Shown: positions 1-9,596 of the stretch, piece after piece
Layout of the letters: each line of letters begins with the position of its first letter
How positions within the stretch are numbered: position 1 is the first letter of the stretch
Origin: Dyadobacter beijingensis DSM 21582
GTDB lineage: Bacteria; Bacteroidota; Bacteroidia; Cytophagales; Spirosomataceae
Assembly (NCBI RefSeq): GCF_000382205.1
Contig: NZ_KB907786.1
Location: 496,001 to 560,000, forward strand
Direction of reading: 5' to 3'
Length of the DNA stretch: 64,000 bases
Notes under the pieces: model-generated
What the model saw: the letters and a program-made list of their open reading frames with translations, nothing else
The model's database searches: none
What the model was told of the DNA's origin: nothing
Translations under genes and position numbers: made by a program

Positions 1-669
1 GACGAACTCGTGGAGCAGCTCGGCTTCGATCTCGAATTCGTGTACGCCTGGTTTGACGAATTTCAGCACGCGTTCGAAGCCGAGTTTGGTAATGTCGCAG
101 GCTCTTTGCAGCAGTGCAATTTCCTCCGGTTGCTTCACGGCGCGCAGCTGGTGCATGAGCGGAGCCAGGCGCACGAGGGTATGGATCGGGTAGCGGTTCT
201 TGAAATCCTGAATATACCGTGCGTCGCGCGATTGCACCTGCGAGTCGTTGCGGGTGTGTTCATTCGTATTGAGATACACATTTTCCGCCTCGAAAACGAT
301 GTTGCCGAACACCGTTTCGAACTGGTGCGTCCAGTAAATGCTCTGAATGCCGGTGAGGGCACGGGCTTGTTCCTTGCTCAGTTTTTCACCTTCCCAAACG
401 GCGATCAGCTCATTGGTTTCGCGGAGGAAAAGCACCTCCCGGAACCTGGGATCGGGATGATCGGGGAAAATAAGCAGCACCGTTTCCTCCTGATCGACGC
501 CCGTGAGGTAAAACAGGTCGCTGTTTTGCTTGAAGCCCATCGTGCCGTCCGCATTGGTCGGCATAATGTCGTTGGCATTAAGAATCACCAGCGATTTCGG
601 TTTCAGTAGGGTCGTTAAACGGCGTCTGTTTTCAATAAAAAGCTTTTGGTCGATGGGGGAATATCGCAT
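1..669 (-). CDS. Xaa-Pro aminopeptidase, M24B family (3' part outside window)
   Basis: The leftward reading frame starts with ATG at 669 and stays open for 223 residues to the window edge, so only the N-terminal part is present. Residues 1-150 or so match the aminopeptidase P N-domain: they begin MRYSPIDQKLFIENRRRL, followed by NADGTMGFKQNSDLFYLTGV. The linker RAVKQPEEIALLQRACDITK marks the start of the pita-bread catalytic domain. The metal-binding residues lie beyond the window. These cytoplasmic metalloenzymes remove an N-terminal residue ahead of proline. The opposite-strand frame covering 10-609 is a shadow. Family assignment is firm; the exact substrate is inferred. Confidence 0.9.
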   Translation of the reverse strand, partial: MRYSPIDQKLFIENRRRLTTLLKPKSLVILNANDIMPTNADGTMGFKQNSDLFYLTGVDQEETVLLIFPDHPDPRFREVLFLRETNELIAVWEGEKLSKEQARALTGIQSIYWTHQFETVFGNIVFEAENVYLNTNEHTRNDSQVQSRDARYIQDFKNRYPIHTLVRLAPLMHQLRAVKQPEEIALLQRACDITKLGFERVLKFVKPGVHEFEIEAELLHEFV

Positions 670-835
670 GTCTGTATTTTTTCGGATCAGGTAATTTAAT
701 TTGTAAAATTACGTTTATCTTGTTCAAAAATTCTAAACTTCCGCAGTGATGCAAAATGCGTAAATGGCGGCGGAAATGCAGGATTAATAGTTTCATTATA
801 CCAAATTGATTACAAATACCTAACTAATATCCTTG

Positions 836-2362
836 ATGAGAAGGTTGCTTTTGCTTGCGTTTGCGTTGGTGCCGATGGTGTTGTCAGCAAGCCCGAAATA
901 TTGGATTTATCTGAAAAACAAAGATCTGACAGCCGGTCCGGCCGTATCCCCGCTGACGCTCGAAAACCGTCAGAAACTGGGTCTGGCAATTTCCGATGAA
1001 ACCGATTTGCCCGTCAACAAAGCATATGAATCGGCATTGCAGGGGCAATCCGTTAAAATCATCAATCGTTCCAAATGGCTGAATGCCGTCTCCGCGAACC
1101 TCACGAGCGAGCAGGCGATGAAAGTGCGCGGGCTGGATTTCGTGGCGGACGTCGTGATGATCGATCCCGGTTTTTATGTAGCCAAAACACAGCCGATCGA
1201 AAAAGCGCAAATGGCGCCGGTGATGTCGCAGGTACAGGCTAATGCATTTTTGAAAGAAAATATCACCGCGAAGGACGTTACTATCGGCGTGATCGACGCC
1301 GGTTTCTACGGGGCGGATTCTTCGCTCTCGCTTTCACAGGTTTTTACCAATAAAAGAATACTCGGTATCCGCGATTATGTGAAGCCCGGCCGCGCCGGCG
1401 ACCTGCTGTTCAGCACCGCCGAGTCATTCTCCGATATGCACGGCACCGAAGTGCTTGCCGCTATTTCGGGTATCGATTACCAGGACCAGATGCAGTATGG
1501 CATGGCTACCAATGCCAAGTTTTACCTCGCCCGCACCGACTATTCGATGCGCGAGTACCGGGGCGAGGAAGATAACTGGATTGCGGCGATGGAGTGGATG
1601 GACAGTCTGGGCGTGCGTCTGATCAATACTTCGCTGGGTTATGCCAAAGGTTTCTCCGATCCAAAAGAAAATTACACCCCGTCGCAAATGGACGGTAAAA
1701 CGAGCGCTATTTCGAAGGCGGCACAGATCGCTTCCGATAAAAAAGGCATTATGATCATCGTTTCCGCAGGCAACGAGGGGGACGACAAGAGCTGGGGCAT
1801 CGTGTCGGCACCGGCTGACGCGAAGGGCGTACTTTCGGTAGGCGCTACCAACGGCAAGCTTTGGAACCGCATTGGTTACAGCAGCGTAGGGCCGGAGTTT
1901 CTGTCTTACGTGAAGCCGAATGTTTCCTGCTTCTCACTATACGGAACGTCGCTTTCGGCACCGGTGATCACCGGTTTCGCGGCATGCCTGCTCCAAGCGA
2001 ATCCCCAGCTTTCGAACAAAGAGCTGATCTCGCTCATTGAGAAATCATCGCACTTGTATCCTTACGGAAACAATTTTGTAGGCTACGGCGTACCGCAGGC
2101 GTCCCGTGCGCTGGCGCTCGCGAAGGCGCCTTATTTGCCCAACAATTCCAAACTCATTACCGCCAAAGGCCGCACCTGCGAAGTGGATGTGACGAGCCAG
2201 GATTCGATGGTGGCGATCTACCGCAAGAAAAACGAAAAGGACGTGATCGCGCAGCAGGTGGCAAAAGTGCAGAACGGCAAAGTGTCGCTCAAACGCCAGA
2301 ATAACGAGAAATTTACCACCATCGACCTCCGTGATTATGTGGTGGAAGTTGAATGGGATTGA
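836..2362 (+). CDS. Secreted subtilisin-like serine protease (S8)
   Basis: The protein has 508 residues. An N-terminal signal peptide (MRRLLLLAFALVPMVLSA) precedes an inhibitor-like propeptide of about 120 residues. The S8 catalytic residues are all visible: Asp154 in IGVIDAGFYG, His202 in MHGTEV, Ser372 in YGTSLSAPV, with oxyanion Asn313 in SAGNEG. ATG at 836 is preferred over the in-frame TTG three bases earlier. The roughly 80-residue C-terminal tail shows no type IX sorting domain, so export to the periplasm or by another route is inferred. It converges on the antiporter gene, with only 24 bases between them. Confidence 0.93.
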   Translation: MRRLLLLAFALVPMVLSASPKYWIYLKNKDLTAGPAVSPLTLENRQKLGLAISDETDLPVNKAYESALQGQSVKIINRSKWLNAVSANLTSEQAMKVRGLDFVADVVMIDPGFYVAKTQPIEKAQMAPVMSQVQANAFLKENITAKDVTIGVIDAGFYGADSSLSLSQVFTNKRILGIRDYVKPGRAGDLLFSTAESFSDMHGTEVLAAISGIDYQDQMQYGMATNAKFYLARTDYSMREYRGEEDNWIAAMEWMDSLGVRLINTSLGYAKGFSDPKENYTPSQMDGKTSAISKAAQIASDKKGIMIIVSAGNEGDDKSWGIVSAPADAKGVLSVGATNGKLWNRIGYSSVGPEFLSYVKPNVSCFSLYGTSLSAPVITGFAACLLQANPQLSNKELISLIEKSSHLYPYGNNFVGYGVPQASRALALAKAPYLPNNSKLITAKGRTCEVDVTSQDSMVAIYRKKNEKDVIAQQVAKVQNGKVSLKRQNNEKFTTIDLRDYVVEVEWD

Positions 2363-2386
2363 GGCATTCGGTGAATGCATTCCCGG

Positions 2387-3982
2387 TTATGGTGATCTTC
2401 GGAGCCTTGCTTCTTCCAGGTCCAGCTCATGTTCTTTGGCACGGATCAATGCGTCGGAGCAGGCTCTTTCCTGCCTTAGCTTAACAATCTCCTCTCTTTT
2501 TACTTCAATAATCTCCAGCAGCATCGCGCGGTATTTCCGCACATAGCCGATCGACGCATTATCTTCCGAATGCAGCAGTTTGTAGTCGGCCATTTCGATG
2601 ATTTTCTCATAGCGGTCTTTTAATAGCCGGAATGGTTCGAAATCCTGTATTTCGCCGTCGTAGTTGGATTTCATGTAGTCCAGGCTCACGGTCGCGAGGC
2701 GGGAGTTGATCAGCGCATTCTCTTGGTCGGCATTGTTGCCGTCGTCTTCTATTTTCAGCCATTTGATCAAATATGGAAGGCTTAATCCCTGGAAAACGAG
2801 CGTAAAGAGTATCACGACGAATGTGATGAAGAGGAACAGGTCGCGGTGCGGGAATGGGCTGCCGTTGACCAGCAGCGGAATGGCCAATGCCGATGCCAGC
2901 GACACCACGCCGCGCATACCGGCCCAGGCGACGATGAATACGGGCTGCCATTTCGGCTGCTGCGGCTCCTTCCGTCGCACCGAAGCGAACATCCTGGGAA
3001 TGTAGGTAGCAGGGTAAACCCAGATAATGCGGATAAGGATTGTGACGAGGCTGATAATGACCGCATAGGAGATCAGCTCTGCCACGGTGTAGTCGTTCAG
3101 GCCGGTGATCACTTCGGGCAGTTGGAGGCCGATGAGGATGAAAACAATGCCGTTGAGCAGGAAAACGACCGTTTGCCAAACGTAATTCGTCTGCATCCGC
3201 GACTGATAGGTAAAGAGCTCGTGCGCCCGGAAGCTCAGGAACAGCCCGCCGCTCACGACCGCCAGCACGCCCGAATAGTGGAAATGCTCGGCGGTAATGT
3301 ACATCAAATAGGGCGAAATGAATGTCAGCGCAGTGTCGATGCTTGGCGTGGTCGGGAAAAAGCGGTGCACAACATACAGTACATGGGCAATCGCAAGGCC
3401 GATAATGACCCCCATGACAGCCACCATCAGAAAATCGACACCGGCCTTCCACAAAACAAAATTGCCCGTTTCGATGGTCGCCAGTGCCACGCGGAATACG
3501 ATCAGCGACGAAGCGTCGTTTACCAGGCTCTCGCCTTCGAGGATGGTTACCACACGTTTCGGGACTTTGATCCCATGCAGTACGGAGGTCGCCGCAACGG
3601 CGTCGGGCGGGGAGATAATGCCGCCCAGGACAAAGCCCATCGCTAATGTGAAGCCGGGGATAATCGCGTGGGAAATGTAGGCGACGGCTGTTGCCGTGAA
3701 CACTACCAGCCCGATGGAAAGCAACCCGATCGGCCTGCGCGCGGCCCAGAATTCTTTCCAGGAAGTGTTCCAGGCGGCTTCGTAGAGCAGGGGCGGCAGG
3801 AATATCAGGAATACCCAGTCGGGTTCGAGCTGGAAATGCGGCATGCCGGGAATAAAACTGATCAGCAGGCCCGCGATGACAAGGAAAATCGGGTAGGAGA
3901 TGCCCACTTTTTCGCTCAGCATCGTTAGCATGGATACGACAAAAAGCAGCGAGATAATGAGCAGTATATTTTCAAGAACCAT
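2387..3982 (-). CDS. Na+/H+ antiporter, CPA1 family (NhaP-like)
   Basis: A polytopic inner-membrane protein of 531 residues with about 12 hydrophobic segments in the first 400 residues. The CPA1 ion-binding motif is visible as the Asn-Asp pair in GESLVNDASSLIVF near residue 155, with GIISPPDAVAA upstream. The last 130 residues are a charged, helical cytoplasmic tail, as in NhaP/YjcE-type exchangers, where such tails regulate pH response. It should exchange cytoplasmic Na+ (or K+) for protons. It is transcribed alone, divergent from the Gfo/Idh operon. Confidence 0.93.
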   Translation of the reverse strand: MVLENILLIISLLFVVSMLTMLSEKVGISYPIFLVIAGLLISFIPGMPHFQLEPDWVFLIFLPPLLYEAAWNTSWKEFWAARRPIGLLSIGLVVFTATAVAYISHAIIPGFTLAMGFVLGGIISPPDAVAATSVLHGIKVPKRVVTILEGESLVNDASSLIVFRVALATIETGNFVLWKAGVDFLMVAVMGVIIGLAIAHVLYVVHRFFPTTPSIDTALTFISPYLMYITAEHFHYSGVLAVVSGGLFLSFRAHELFTYQSRMQTNYVWQTVVFLLNGIVFILIGLQLPEVITGLNDYTVAELISYAVIISLVTILIRIIWVYPATYIPRMFASVRRKEPQQPKWQPVFIVAWAGMRGVVSLASALAIPLLVNGSPFPHRDLFLFITFVVILFTLVFQGLSLPYLIKWLKIEDDGNNADQENALINSRLATVSLDYMKSNYDGEIQDFEPFRLLKDRYEKIIEMADYKLLHSEDNASIGYVRKYRAMLLEIIEVKREEIVKLRQERACSDALIRAKEHELDLEEARLRRSP

Positions 3983-4207
3983 ATTTAAAAATCCGTAGAA
4001 AGAAGATATAAAAGTATATAAATTGTAACTTTAACATGTAATAACTTTTGTGTGTGGTCGAGCACGCAAATGGAAATTTTGGTTTATATTAGCAGAAAAA
4101 ATAGCGGTTTTGTTTATCTTTAATGCCTTTAAGAACCTGAATCACTGGTATTAGAAATCCAAAAATCGATAAAAACAGTCATTCCATCACCTAATCCTTT
4201 AATTGCA

Positions 4208-5497
4208 ATGAGTACTTCTCGGAGAGATGTCTTGAAAATGGCGGGAGTAGCACTGGCGGGCAGCGCGCTGCCAACCTTCGCGATCCTGAACCCTAACCGC
4301 GCCTACGCAGGCGTGAACGCAGATACCCTGAAAGTAGGGTTGATCGGTTGCGGCGGCCGTGGTTCCGGTGCAGCCAACCAGGCTTTGAAAGCAGACCCTA
4401 ACGTGGTGCTGTGGGCTATGGGCGACATTTTCAAAGACAAAATGGACGCGTCGCTCGAAAACCTGACCAAAGTGCACGGTCCAAAAGTGAAAGTGGATGA
4501 AGGACGCAAGTTCATTGGTTTCGACGCTTACAAGAAAGTGCTGGAATCAGGTGTGGATGTAGTGCTCCTGGCAACGCCTCCCCATTTCCGTCCCGAGCAC
4601 CTGACTGCCGCTATCAATGCCGGCAAGCACGTTTTCTGCGAAAAACCCGTAGCGGTTGACGCCCCCGGCGTTCGCAAGGTACTGGACGCTGCCAAATTGG
4701 CCAAACAAAAGAATGTATCCCTGATGTCGGGCTTCTGCTGGCGCTACCACGAGCCGAAACGCGCGAGCTTCGCACGTATCCTCGACGGCGCGGTGGGCGA
4801 CATCACGGCAATCTATAATACTTATGATACGGGTACATTGTGGTCGTTCCCACGGGTATCCGGCTGGACGGACGCGGAATACGTACTCCGCAACTGGACT
4901 TACTACACCTGGCTCGCCGGTGACCACATCGTGGAGCAGGCCGTGCACAGCATCGACATGATGGCCTGGGCAATGGGCGGTAAACTGCCGGTTTCGGTAG
5001 TAGGAACGGGCGGTCGCCAGGTGCGTACCGACTCATTGTTCGGTAACATTTTCGACCACTTCTCGGTCGTTTACGATTACGACAACGGCGTGAAAGGCTT
5101 CCACCACTCACGCCAGCAGGCCAACTGCGAAAACAGCTACCTCGTACAAACATTAGGTACCAAGGGCCAGGCAATGGTGAACTGTGCACGTAACGTACAC
5201 GAAATCACCGGTGCTAATCCCTGGAAATACGATGGCCCGCAAAACGATATGTACCAGACAGAGCACAACGAACTGTTTGCGTCGATCCGGAGCGGCAAGC
5301 TCATCAACGACGGCGAGTTCATGGCGCACAGCACACTGACCGCCATCATGGGTAGAATGGCAGCCTATACCGGCAAGCGCGTCACCTGGAATGAGGCATT
5401 AAACTCCACCGAGAAGCTGGGGCCCGATACTTACAGTTTCGACATGAAGCCACCGGTTGTAGAGGTGGCCAAGCCAGGTATCACTGCATTCTCCTGA
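4208..5497 (+). CDS. Gfo/Idh/MocA family oxidoreductase, Tat-exported
   Basis: The protein has 429 residues. A twin-arginine signal (STSRRDVLKMAG, then a hydrophobic stretch ending near residue 35) predicts folded export with its cofactor. The Rossmann motif VGLIGCGGRGSG follows at about residue 45. The family EKP motif (VFCEKPVAVD) lies near residue 145 and contributes the catalytic lysine region. The C-terminal half is the Gfo/Idh alpha/beta domain. It is probably an NAD(P)-dependent sugar or inositol oxidoreductase, but the substrate cannot be read. Only six bases separate it from the sugar isomerase gene, so the two form an operon. Confidence 0.9.
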   Translation: MSTSRRDVLKMAGVALAGSALPTFAILNPNRAYAGVNADTLKVGLIGCGGRGSGAANQALKADPNVVLWAMGDIFKDKMDASLENLTKVHGPKVKVDEGRKFIGFDAYKKVLESGVDVVLLATPPHFRPEHLTAAINAGKHVFCEKPVAVDAPGVRKVLDAAKLAKQKNVSLMSGFCWRYHEPKRASFARILDGAVGDITAIYNTYDTGTLWSFPRVSGWTDAEYVLRNWTYYTWLAGDHIVEQAVHSIDMMAWAMGGKLPVSVVGTGGRQVRTDSLFGNIFDHFSVVYDYDNGVKGFHHSRQQANCENSYLVQTLGTKGQAMVNCARNVHEITGANPWKYDGPQNDMYQTEHNELFASIRSGKLINDGEFMAHSTLTAIMGRMAAYTGKRVTWNEALNSTEKLGPDTYSFDMKPPVVEVAKPGITAFS

Positions 5498-5503
5498 TAC
5501 CTC

Positions 5504-6427
5504 ATGCAAAGAAGAGATTTTCTGAAAAACACCGCCATGGCAGCATCTGCCGTGGCGGTGGCTTCTTCGGTCATGCCGGCTGCTGCCGCAGGGACCGAAG
5601 CGACTGCTATGCCTGCGGCGGCACGCCCGATGGTGAAAAAAAGCTTGAAATGGGGTATGGTTAAAGAGGATTTGTCGATCATGGATAAATTCAAACTCCT
5701 GAAAGACCTCGGCTACGACGGCGTCGAACTCGACTCGCCCGACAAGCTGGATATGAAGGAAGTGCTGGCCGCCCGCGATAAAACCGGTCTCGAACTGCCC
5801 GGGACGGTCAACTCCATGCACTGGAAGCTCCCATTGTCGGACCCGGACCCAAAAAAGCGCGAAGAATGCGTCAAGTCCATCGAAAAGGCATTGTACGATA
5901 CGAAACAGTACGGCGGGACGACCGTTCTCGTAGTGCCGGGCGTCGTGAATGCGAACGTCACCTACGCGGAAGCGTACGAGCGCTCGCAGGCGGAAATCCG
6001 GAAGCTGTTACCTGTGTGTGAAAAAACAGGCGTCAAAATCGCGTTCGAGAACGTTTGGAACCAGTTTTTGCTCAGCCCGCTGGAAGCAGCGCGCTACGTC
6101 GACGAGTTCAAGCACCCGATGGTAGGCTGGTATTTCGACGTGGGCAACGTGCTCCGTTACAGCTGGCCCGTTTCGTGGATCGAAGCATTGAACAAGCGCA
6201 TTCTCAAACTGGATTTGAAGGAATTCAGCTTTAAAAAACAAAACGACCTGGGCCTCTGGAAAGGCTTCGATGTGGAATTCATGGAAGGCGACTGTAACTG
6301 GGCCGAAGTGAATAAGGCATTGCAGAAAATCGGCTATTCCGGCTGGGCATCCGCCGAAGTTTCAGGCGGCGACCGCAAACGTTTATTGACCATCCGTGAG
6401 AAGATGGATTTGGTTTTCAATGCGTAA
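5504..6427 (+). CDS. Sugar phosphate isomerase/epimerase-like TIM-barrel protein, Tat-exported
   Basis: The protein has 307 residues. It starts MQRRDFLKNTAMAASAVAVA, a twin-arginine signal. The rest is a xylose-isomerase-like TIM barrel (AP-endonuclease 2 fold). GYDGVELDSP is an early strand; IAFENVWNQF, VGWYFDVGNV and LKEFS carry the Glu, Asp and His/Glu ligands usual for the metal site. It follows the Gfo/Idh gene by six bases and is closed by a strong terminator. Pairing of exported Gfo/Idh and TIM-barrel proteins recurs in Bacteroidota and Planctomycetes, often with carbohydrate oxidation or epimerisation. The actual substrate is unknown. Confidence 0.88.
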   Translation: MQRRDFLKNTAMAASAVAVASSVMPAAAAGTEATAMPAAARPMVKKSLKWGMVKEDLSIMDKFKLLKDLGYDGVELDSPDKLDMKEVLAARDKTGLELPGTVNSMHWKLPLSDPDPKKREECVKSIEKALYDTKQYGGTTVLVVPGVVNANVTYAEAYERSQAEIRKLLPVCEKTGVKIAFENVWNQFLLSPLEAARYVDEFKHPMVGWYFDVGNVLRYSWPVSWIEALNKRILKLDLKEFSFKKQNDLGLWKGFDVEFMEGDCNWAEVNKALQKIGYSGWASAEVSGGDRKRLLTIREKMDLVFNA

Positions 6428-6450
6428 TTACGGTTGTTACAAATCGTCAT

Positions 6451-6478
6451 AAAGCCCGGTTCTTCCGGGCTTTTTTTG
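6451..6478 (+). terminator. Intrinsic terminator after the Tat sugar-enzyme operon
   Basis: AAAGCCCGG and CCGGGCTTT flank a five-base loop and are followed by seven T residues. This is a textbook rho-independent terminator 24 bases after the isomerase stop codon. Confidence 0.9.
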
Positions 6479-6558
6479 TGCCTGTTTTGTAGCATAGAAA
6501 TGTGGTTGGAAATTTTCAACTTGCGGTAACATCAGCACATTGTAACACACTATATCAT

Positions 6559-7140
6559 ATGTACCACGAAGTGATCGATTCGCTGAAAAGCGTCTTGCCC
6601 GTGCCCGAATGCGTACTCGCCGGTTTTTTGAAATACACGAAAATCATCCGCGTCCCGAAAGGTAAGTTGCTGCTATCGGAAGGCGATTGCTGCGATAAAC
6701 TCTGGTTTCTGGGCAGCGGCCTGGTCAGGGGTTTTCATGCCATAGACGACGGTCACGGCGGCTTACTCGACTTTACGGAATGGTTTGCAGCCCCTAACGA
6801 ATTCTTTATCAGCGCCGAAAGCTTCCTCCGGCAAACACCGGCCCGCGAGTGCATCGAAACCCTGGAAGCATCCGAGGTCATCTACATCTCCCGCACAGAT
6901 CTCTACAGTCTTTACGAGCATTACCCTGAGACGAACAGCATCGGCCGGATGATCGCCGAACACTTCTGCCTGTCGCACATGCAGCAGCTCCGCGAACTCC
7001 GCACACTCTCCGCCCCGGAGCGGCTCGAAGCATTTCGCACCCGCTCCGGCGACCTATTCCGCCGCGTCCCGCAGAAGTACATCGCCTCCTACCTGGGCAT
7101 TTCGGAGAACTACGTCAGCAAACTCAAAGCCCGGCGCTGA
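6559..7140 (+). CDS. Crp/Fnr-family transcriptional regulator
   Basis: The protein has 193 residues from ATG 6559. A longer frame beginning at 6502 adds residues without homology and is rejected. Residues 1-120 form a cyclic-nucleotide-binding-type beta-roll (KGKLLLSEGDCCDKLWFLGSG). The C-terminus is a helix-turn-helix ending just after the recognition helix (YIASYLGISENYVSKLKARR), the compact form common in Bacteroidota. The ligand is unknown, and the residues that bind cAMP in CRP are not conserved here. It stands alone between terminator and next gene, so its target is not shown by context. Confidence 0.88.
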   Translation: MYHEVIDSLKSVLPVPECVLAGFLKYTKIIRVPKGKLLLSEGDCCDKLWFLGSGLVRGFHAIDDGHGGLLDFTEWFAAPNEFFISAESFLRQTPARECIETLEASEVIYISRTDLYSLYEHYPETNSIGRMIAEHFCLSHMQQLRELRTLSAPERLEAFRTRSGDLFRRVPQKYIASYLGISENYVSKLKARR

Positions 7141-7232
7141 ATTTCCTTCCTTTTTACAGGTCCGATCCTGGGTTTTCCCAGAATGGGTGTCGTAAAGAGT
7201 AGTTTTATTTGTATTCAAAAGCACACTTAGTT

Positions 7233-7964
7233 ATGAAACAGATTATACACGCACTTACATGTGGGTTTTTCGCCCTGATTTTGGCTCGTGGAATGGCAAG
7301 AGGCCAGCCTGTCGCCGCCGTAGCGAAAGTGAAAGAATATATTGATCAGGATGTGAAAAGGCATCGTTGGGAGTTGAATGTCAATGTTCATTCAATCCTA
7401 GTCCAGAATGCGAACGGAAGGGCCACATATCCTTTTTTGTTGAAGCTGAATTACGGAACGCTGCCAAAAAACAGAGCATGGCGTTTTCTTGCAAGCCCCT
7501 ATGTGAATCACATCCAACAGAGTACGATTCCCGATACCGTGAATAGCTCACACGGTAAGGTTGACAACGTTTTTTGGGAACCCATGTTTGCCCTTGGGCA
7601 CGAATGGCAGTACACGAGCGGGCGAACGAGTCTGTTTACCGGCTGCGATCTCGCTACGCATTTTAGCCTAAGTAAGGTGACATTGCATGATCAACTTTTT
7701 GAAGACGAGAACGGTGTTTCCATGAGAGGGACTCAGGTTCTCAAATTAAGGCATGACTTGGTTTGGCTTGGTGCCTTCACAGGTGCCAGGCTTGCTTTAA
7801 ATCATCGCATTAGCCTGTCTATCGAGAGTCACTTTCTGCTTACCTATTCCAAAGACATAGCTAGCAGCCATTTCAATGAAAGGCGAATCTCATATAGTGC
7901 AACCACTTCACTCGGGGTGGTTCCGATACCATTGTACACGATCAATTTAGGCTACAATTTCTAA
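7233..7964 (+). CDS. Putative outer-membrane beta-barrel protein (hypothetical)
   Basis: The protein has 243 residues from ATG 7233 (MKQIIHALTCGFFALILARG is a signal-like start). I do not recognise a named family. After a short linker the sequence alternates polar and hydrophobic residues in strand-length units. It ends in PLYTINLGYNF, a terminal aromatic residue typical of outer-membrane barrels, so a small barrel is inferred. The gene is followed 19 bases later by a type IX-secreted protein, suggesting they are expressed together. By eye, base composition is more AT-rich than in surrounding metabolic genes, consistent with accessory DNA. Confidence 0.55.
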   Translation: MKQIIHALTCGFFALILARGMARGQPVAAVAKVKEYIDQDVKRHRWELNVNVHSILVQNANGRATYPFLLKLNYGTLPKNRAWRFLASPYVNHIQQSTIPDTVNSSHGKVDNVFWEPMFALGHEWQYTSGRTSLFTGCDLATHFSLSKVTLHDQLFEDENGVSMRGTQVLKLRHDLVWLGAFTGARLALNHRISLSIESHFLLTYSKDIASSHFNERRISYSATTSLGVVPIPLYTINLGYNF

Positions 7965-7983
7965 CATTATACAACCTATTATT

Positions 7984-9570
7984 ATGAAACCTTTCAAAGT
8001 TATTGCGTGCTTCTTCCTGCTTTTCGCATCTCATTGTGCATTCGCGTTGGTTGACCCGATAGTTTACATTCAGGGGACAAAGGCGAGCTCTATTTTCGAT
8101 GGGATTGATTTTTATGGGTTGGAACCGAGCGGAGGCACCTATCATAACGAGTACTACTACTTTCCAAAGATTGTTGTCGATCTTCAAAACAGTAGCGTAC
8201 CGCAAAATGCTGCTGTAACTTACGAATGGATAATCGTGGGCGGGACTGCCGTGAGTTCAAAAACGGTGGAAAATTTTAGTGCAAGGTGGAACAACACCGT
8301 CAATTATAGCAGTGGAGTTCCGACAAAAACACTTCGTTTGAAGGTTACCTATACCTGGACGCCGATGGGTGGTTCAAAACAGACCAAAGTCATCACCAGC
8401 ATCCGGTCAAACGGTGTGAACGAAGCGCAACCTATTGAGGTGAAATACATCAGCGACCCAACGACGATCACTTTTAATGGCTCGACCCTTAGCAATAACA
8501 ACACGCTTCTCTATGCGTGCGGCGCGGCGCAGAAGACGATCTCCATCCCAGGGGTTGCAACCGATCCGAATGCACCAGTCACTTACTACTTCTTCTATCC
8601 CAACGGTTGGACCGGGCCAGCAACCTCTAATGTACCATCTGTAACGGTCACCACGCACGTTAACCAGGGAGGCACGATTAAAGTGGAGGCGAAACGGAAT
8701 GATAGTAATAATTTCAGAACCAAAATTTCCATCACGATCACGAGGCCCCTGCCGACGAAGCCAGTGATTAATTCACCGGACATTTTGCTTTGCAACCCCC
8801 AAACAATCACCGCCAGTGCGAGCAATGCAACAAGCTACAACTGGACATCTACGGGGGGAATTACTGCAAATTCTCCTGGTAACACCAATTCCGCACAGAT
8901 TACCGGTGTCTCGGATGGGACCGTAATGGTTTCGGCGACATCGTCTGTATGCGCGATGACGACAGCAAACAGCAACCCCATCAATGTCAAACGAAGCGCC
9001 CCGCAGCCCGCTTCGCTGCTCGTAACGGCCAACGGTGGTGGTTCGCCGGATTTTATGTGTAACGGCGCGGGCGTCTTGTTGAGCGCCTACACGGCCGAGC
9101 CGGGGACGCAGTTTGGGATATGGACGTCGAGCGACCCTGGTAACACGATCCTCAATGCAAATGGCGGGACTGCCTATTTCAATTCTTACGTCAACAACTG
9201 TTACGGCATCGACATTACCGTCAGCAACTGCTTCGGTTCTGTGCAAAAAGGAATCACCATTTGCGTGGATAACTGCGCGAAAGGAATGCCGATTTACAAG
9301 GTATTCCCCAACCCGGCGAAAGATCAGGTGAAAATTCAATTTGACAAAGGGCGGGCAACGGATCAATTGCCGCAGGTAGCCCGATTGCTAAGCGAGGTCG
9401 GCGCTAAGGAAGTGAGGGTTATCCAAATAGCCGAATTATACGGCACTGCGGCATTTGAACAGAATAGAACGATTGAAATACCCGTCAGCGATTTGCCACG
9501 GGGAACTTACTACCTGATGCTGTTGAATCGGGACGGTTCTTGGGATGAAGTTCGCGTAGTATTGGAGTGA
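7984..9570 (+). CDS. Type IX-secreted protein with Ig/PKD-like domains
   Basis: The protein has 528 residues. A signal peptide (MKPFKVIACFFLLFASHCAFA) is followed by about 400 residues of Thr/Ser/Asn-rich beta-sandwich modules; one around residues 260-340 has the PKD-like pattern NATSYNWTSTGG. The last 95 residues are a type A C-terminal sorting domain (PIYKVFPNPAKDQVKIQF, later LPRGTYYLML), which directs export by PorSS/T9SS and surface attachment. There is no catalytic domain, so an adhesive or structural role is inferred. It sits between the barrel-like gene and the C10 peptidase remnant. Confidence 0.85.
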   Translation: MKPFKVIACFFLLFASHCAFALVDPIVYIQGTKASSIFDGIDFYGLEPSGGTYHNEYYYFPKIVVDLQNSSVPQNAAVTYEWIIVGGTAVSSKTVENFSARWNNTVNYSSGVPTKTLRLKVTYTWTPMGGSKQTKVITSIRSNGVNEAQPIEVKYISDPTTITFNGSTLSNNNTLLYACGAAQKTISIPGVATDPNAPVTYYFFYPNGWTGPATSNVPSVTVTTHVNQGGTIKVEAKRNDSNNFRTKISITITRPLPTKPVINSPDILLCNPQTITASASNATSYNWTSTGGITANSPGNTNSAQITGVSDGTVMVSATSSVCAMTTANSNPINVKRSAPQPASLLVTANGGGSPDFMCNGAGVLLSAYTAEPGTQFGIWTSSDPGNTILNANGGTAYFNSYVNNCYGIDITVSNCFGSVQKGITICVDNCAKGMPIYKVFPNPAKDQVKIQFDKGRATDQLPQVARLLSEVGAKEVRVIQIAELYGTAAFEQNRTIEIPVSDLPRGTYYLMLLNRDGSWDEVRVVLE

Positions 9571-9596
9571 TTTTCAACCATTTAAACACACTATTT

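Noticed and set aside
10..609. Open frame of 199 residues on the + strand at the left edge
   Set aside because: It is the shadow of the Xaa-Pro aminopeptidase on the other strand, which has family motifs; this frame has none.
2607..3452. Leftward 281-residue frame inside the antiporter gene
   Set aside because: Same strand, other frame, low-complexity Arg/His/Pro product; the antiporter frame has clear membrane helices and the Asn-Asp motif.
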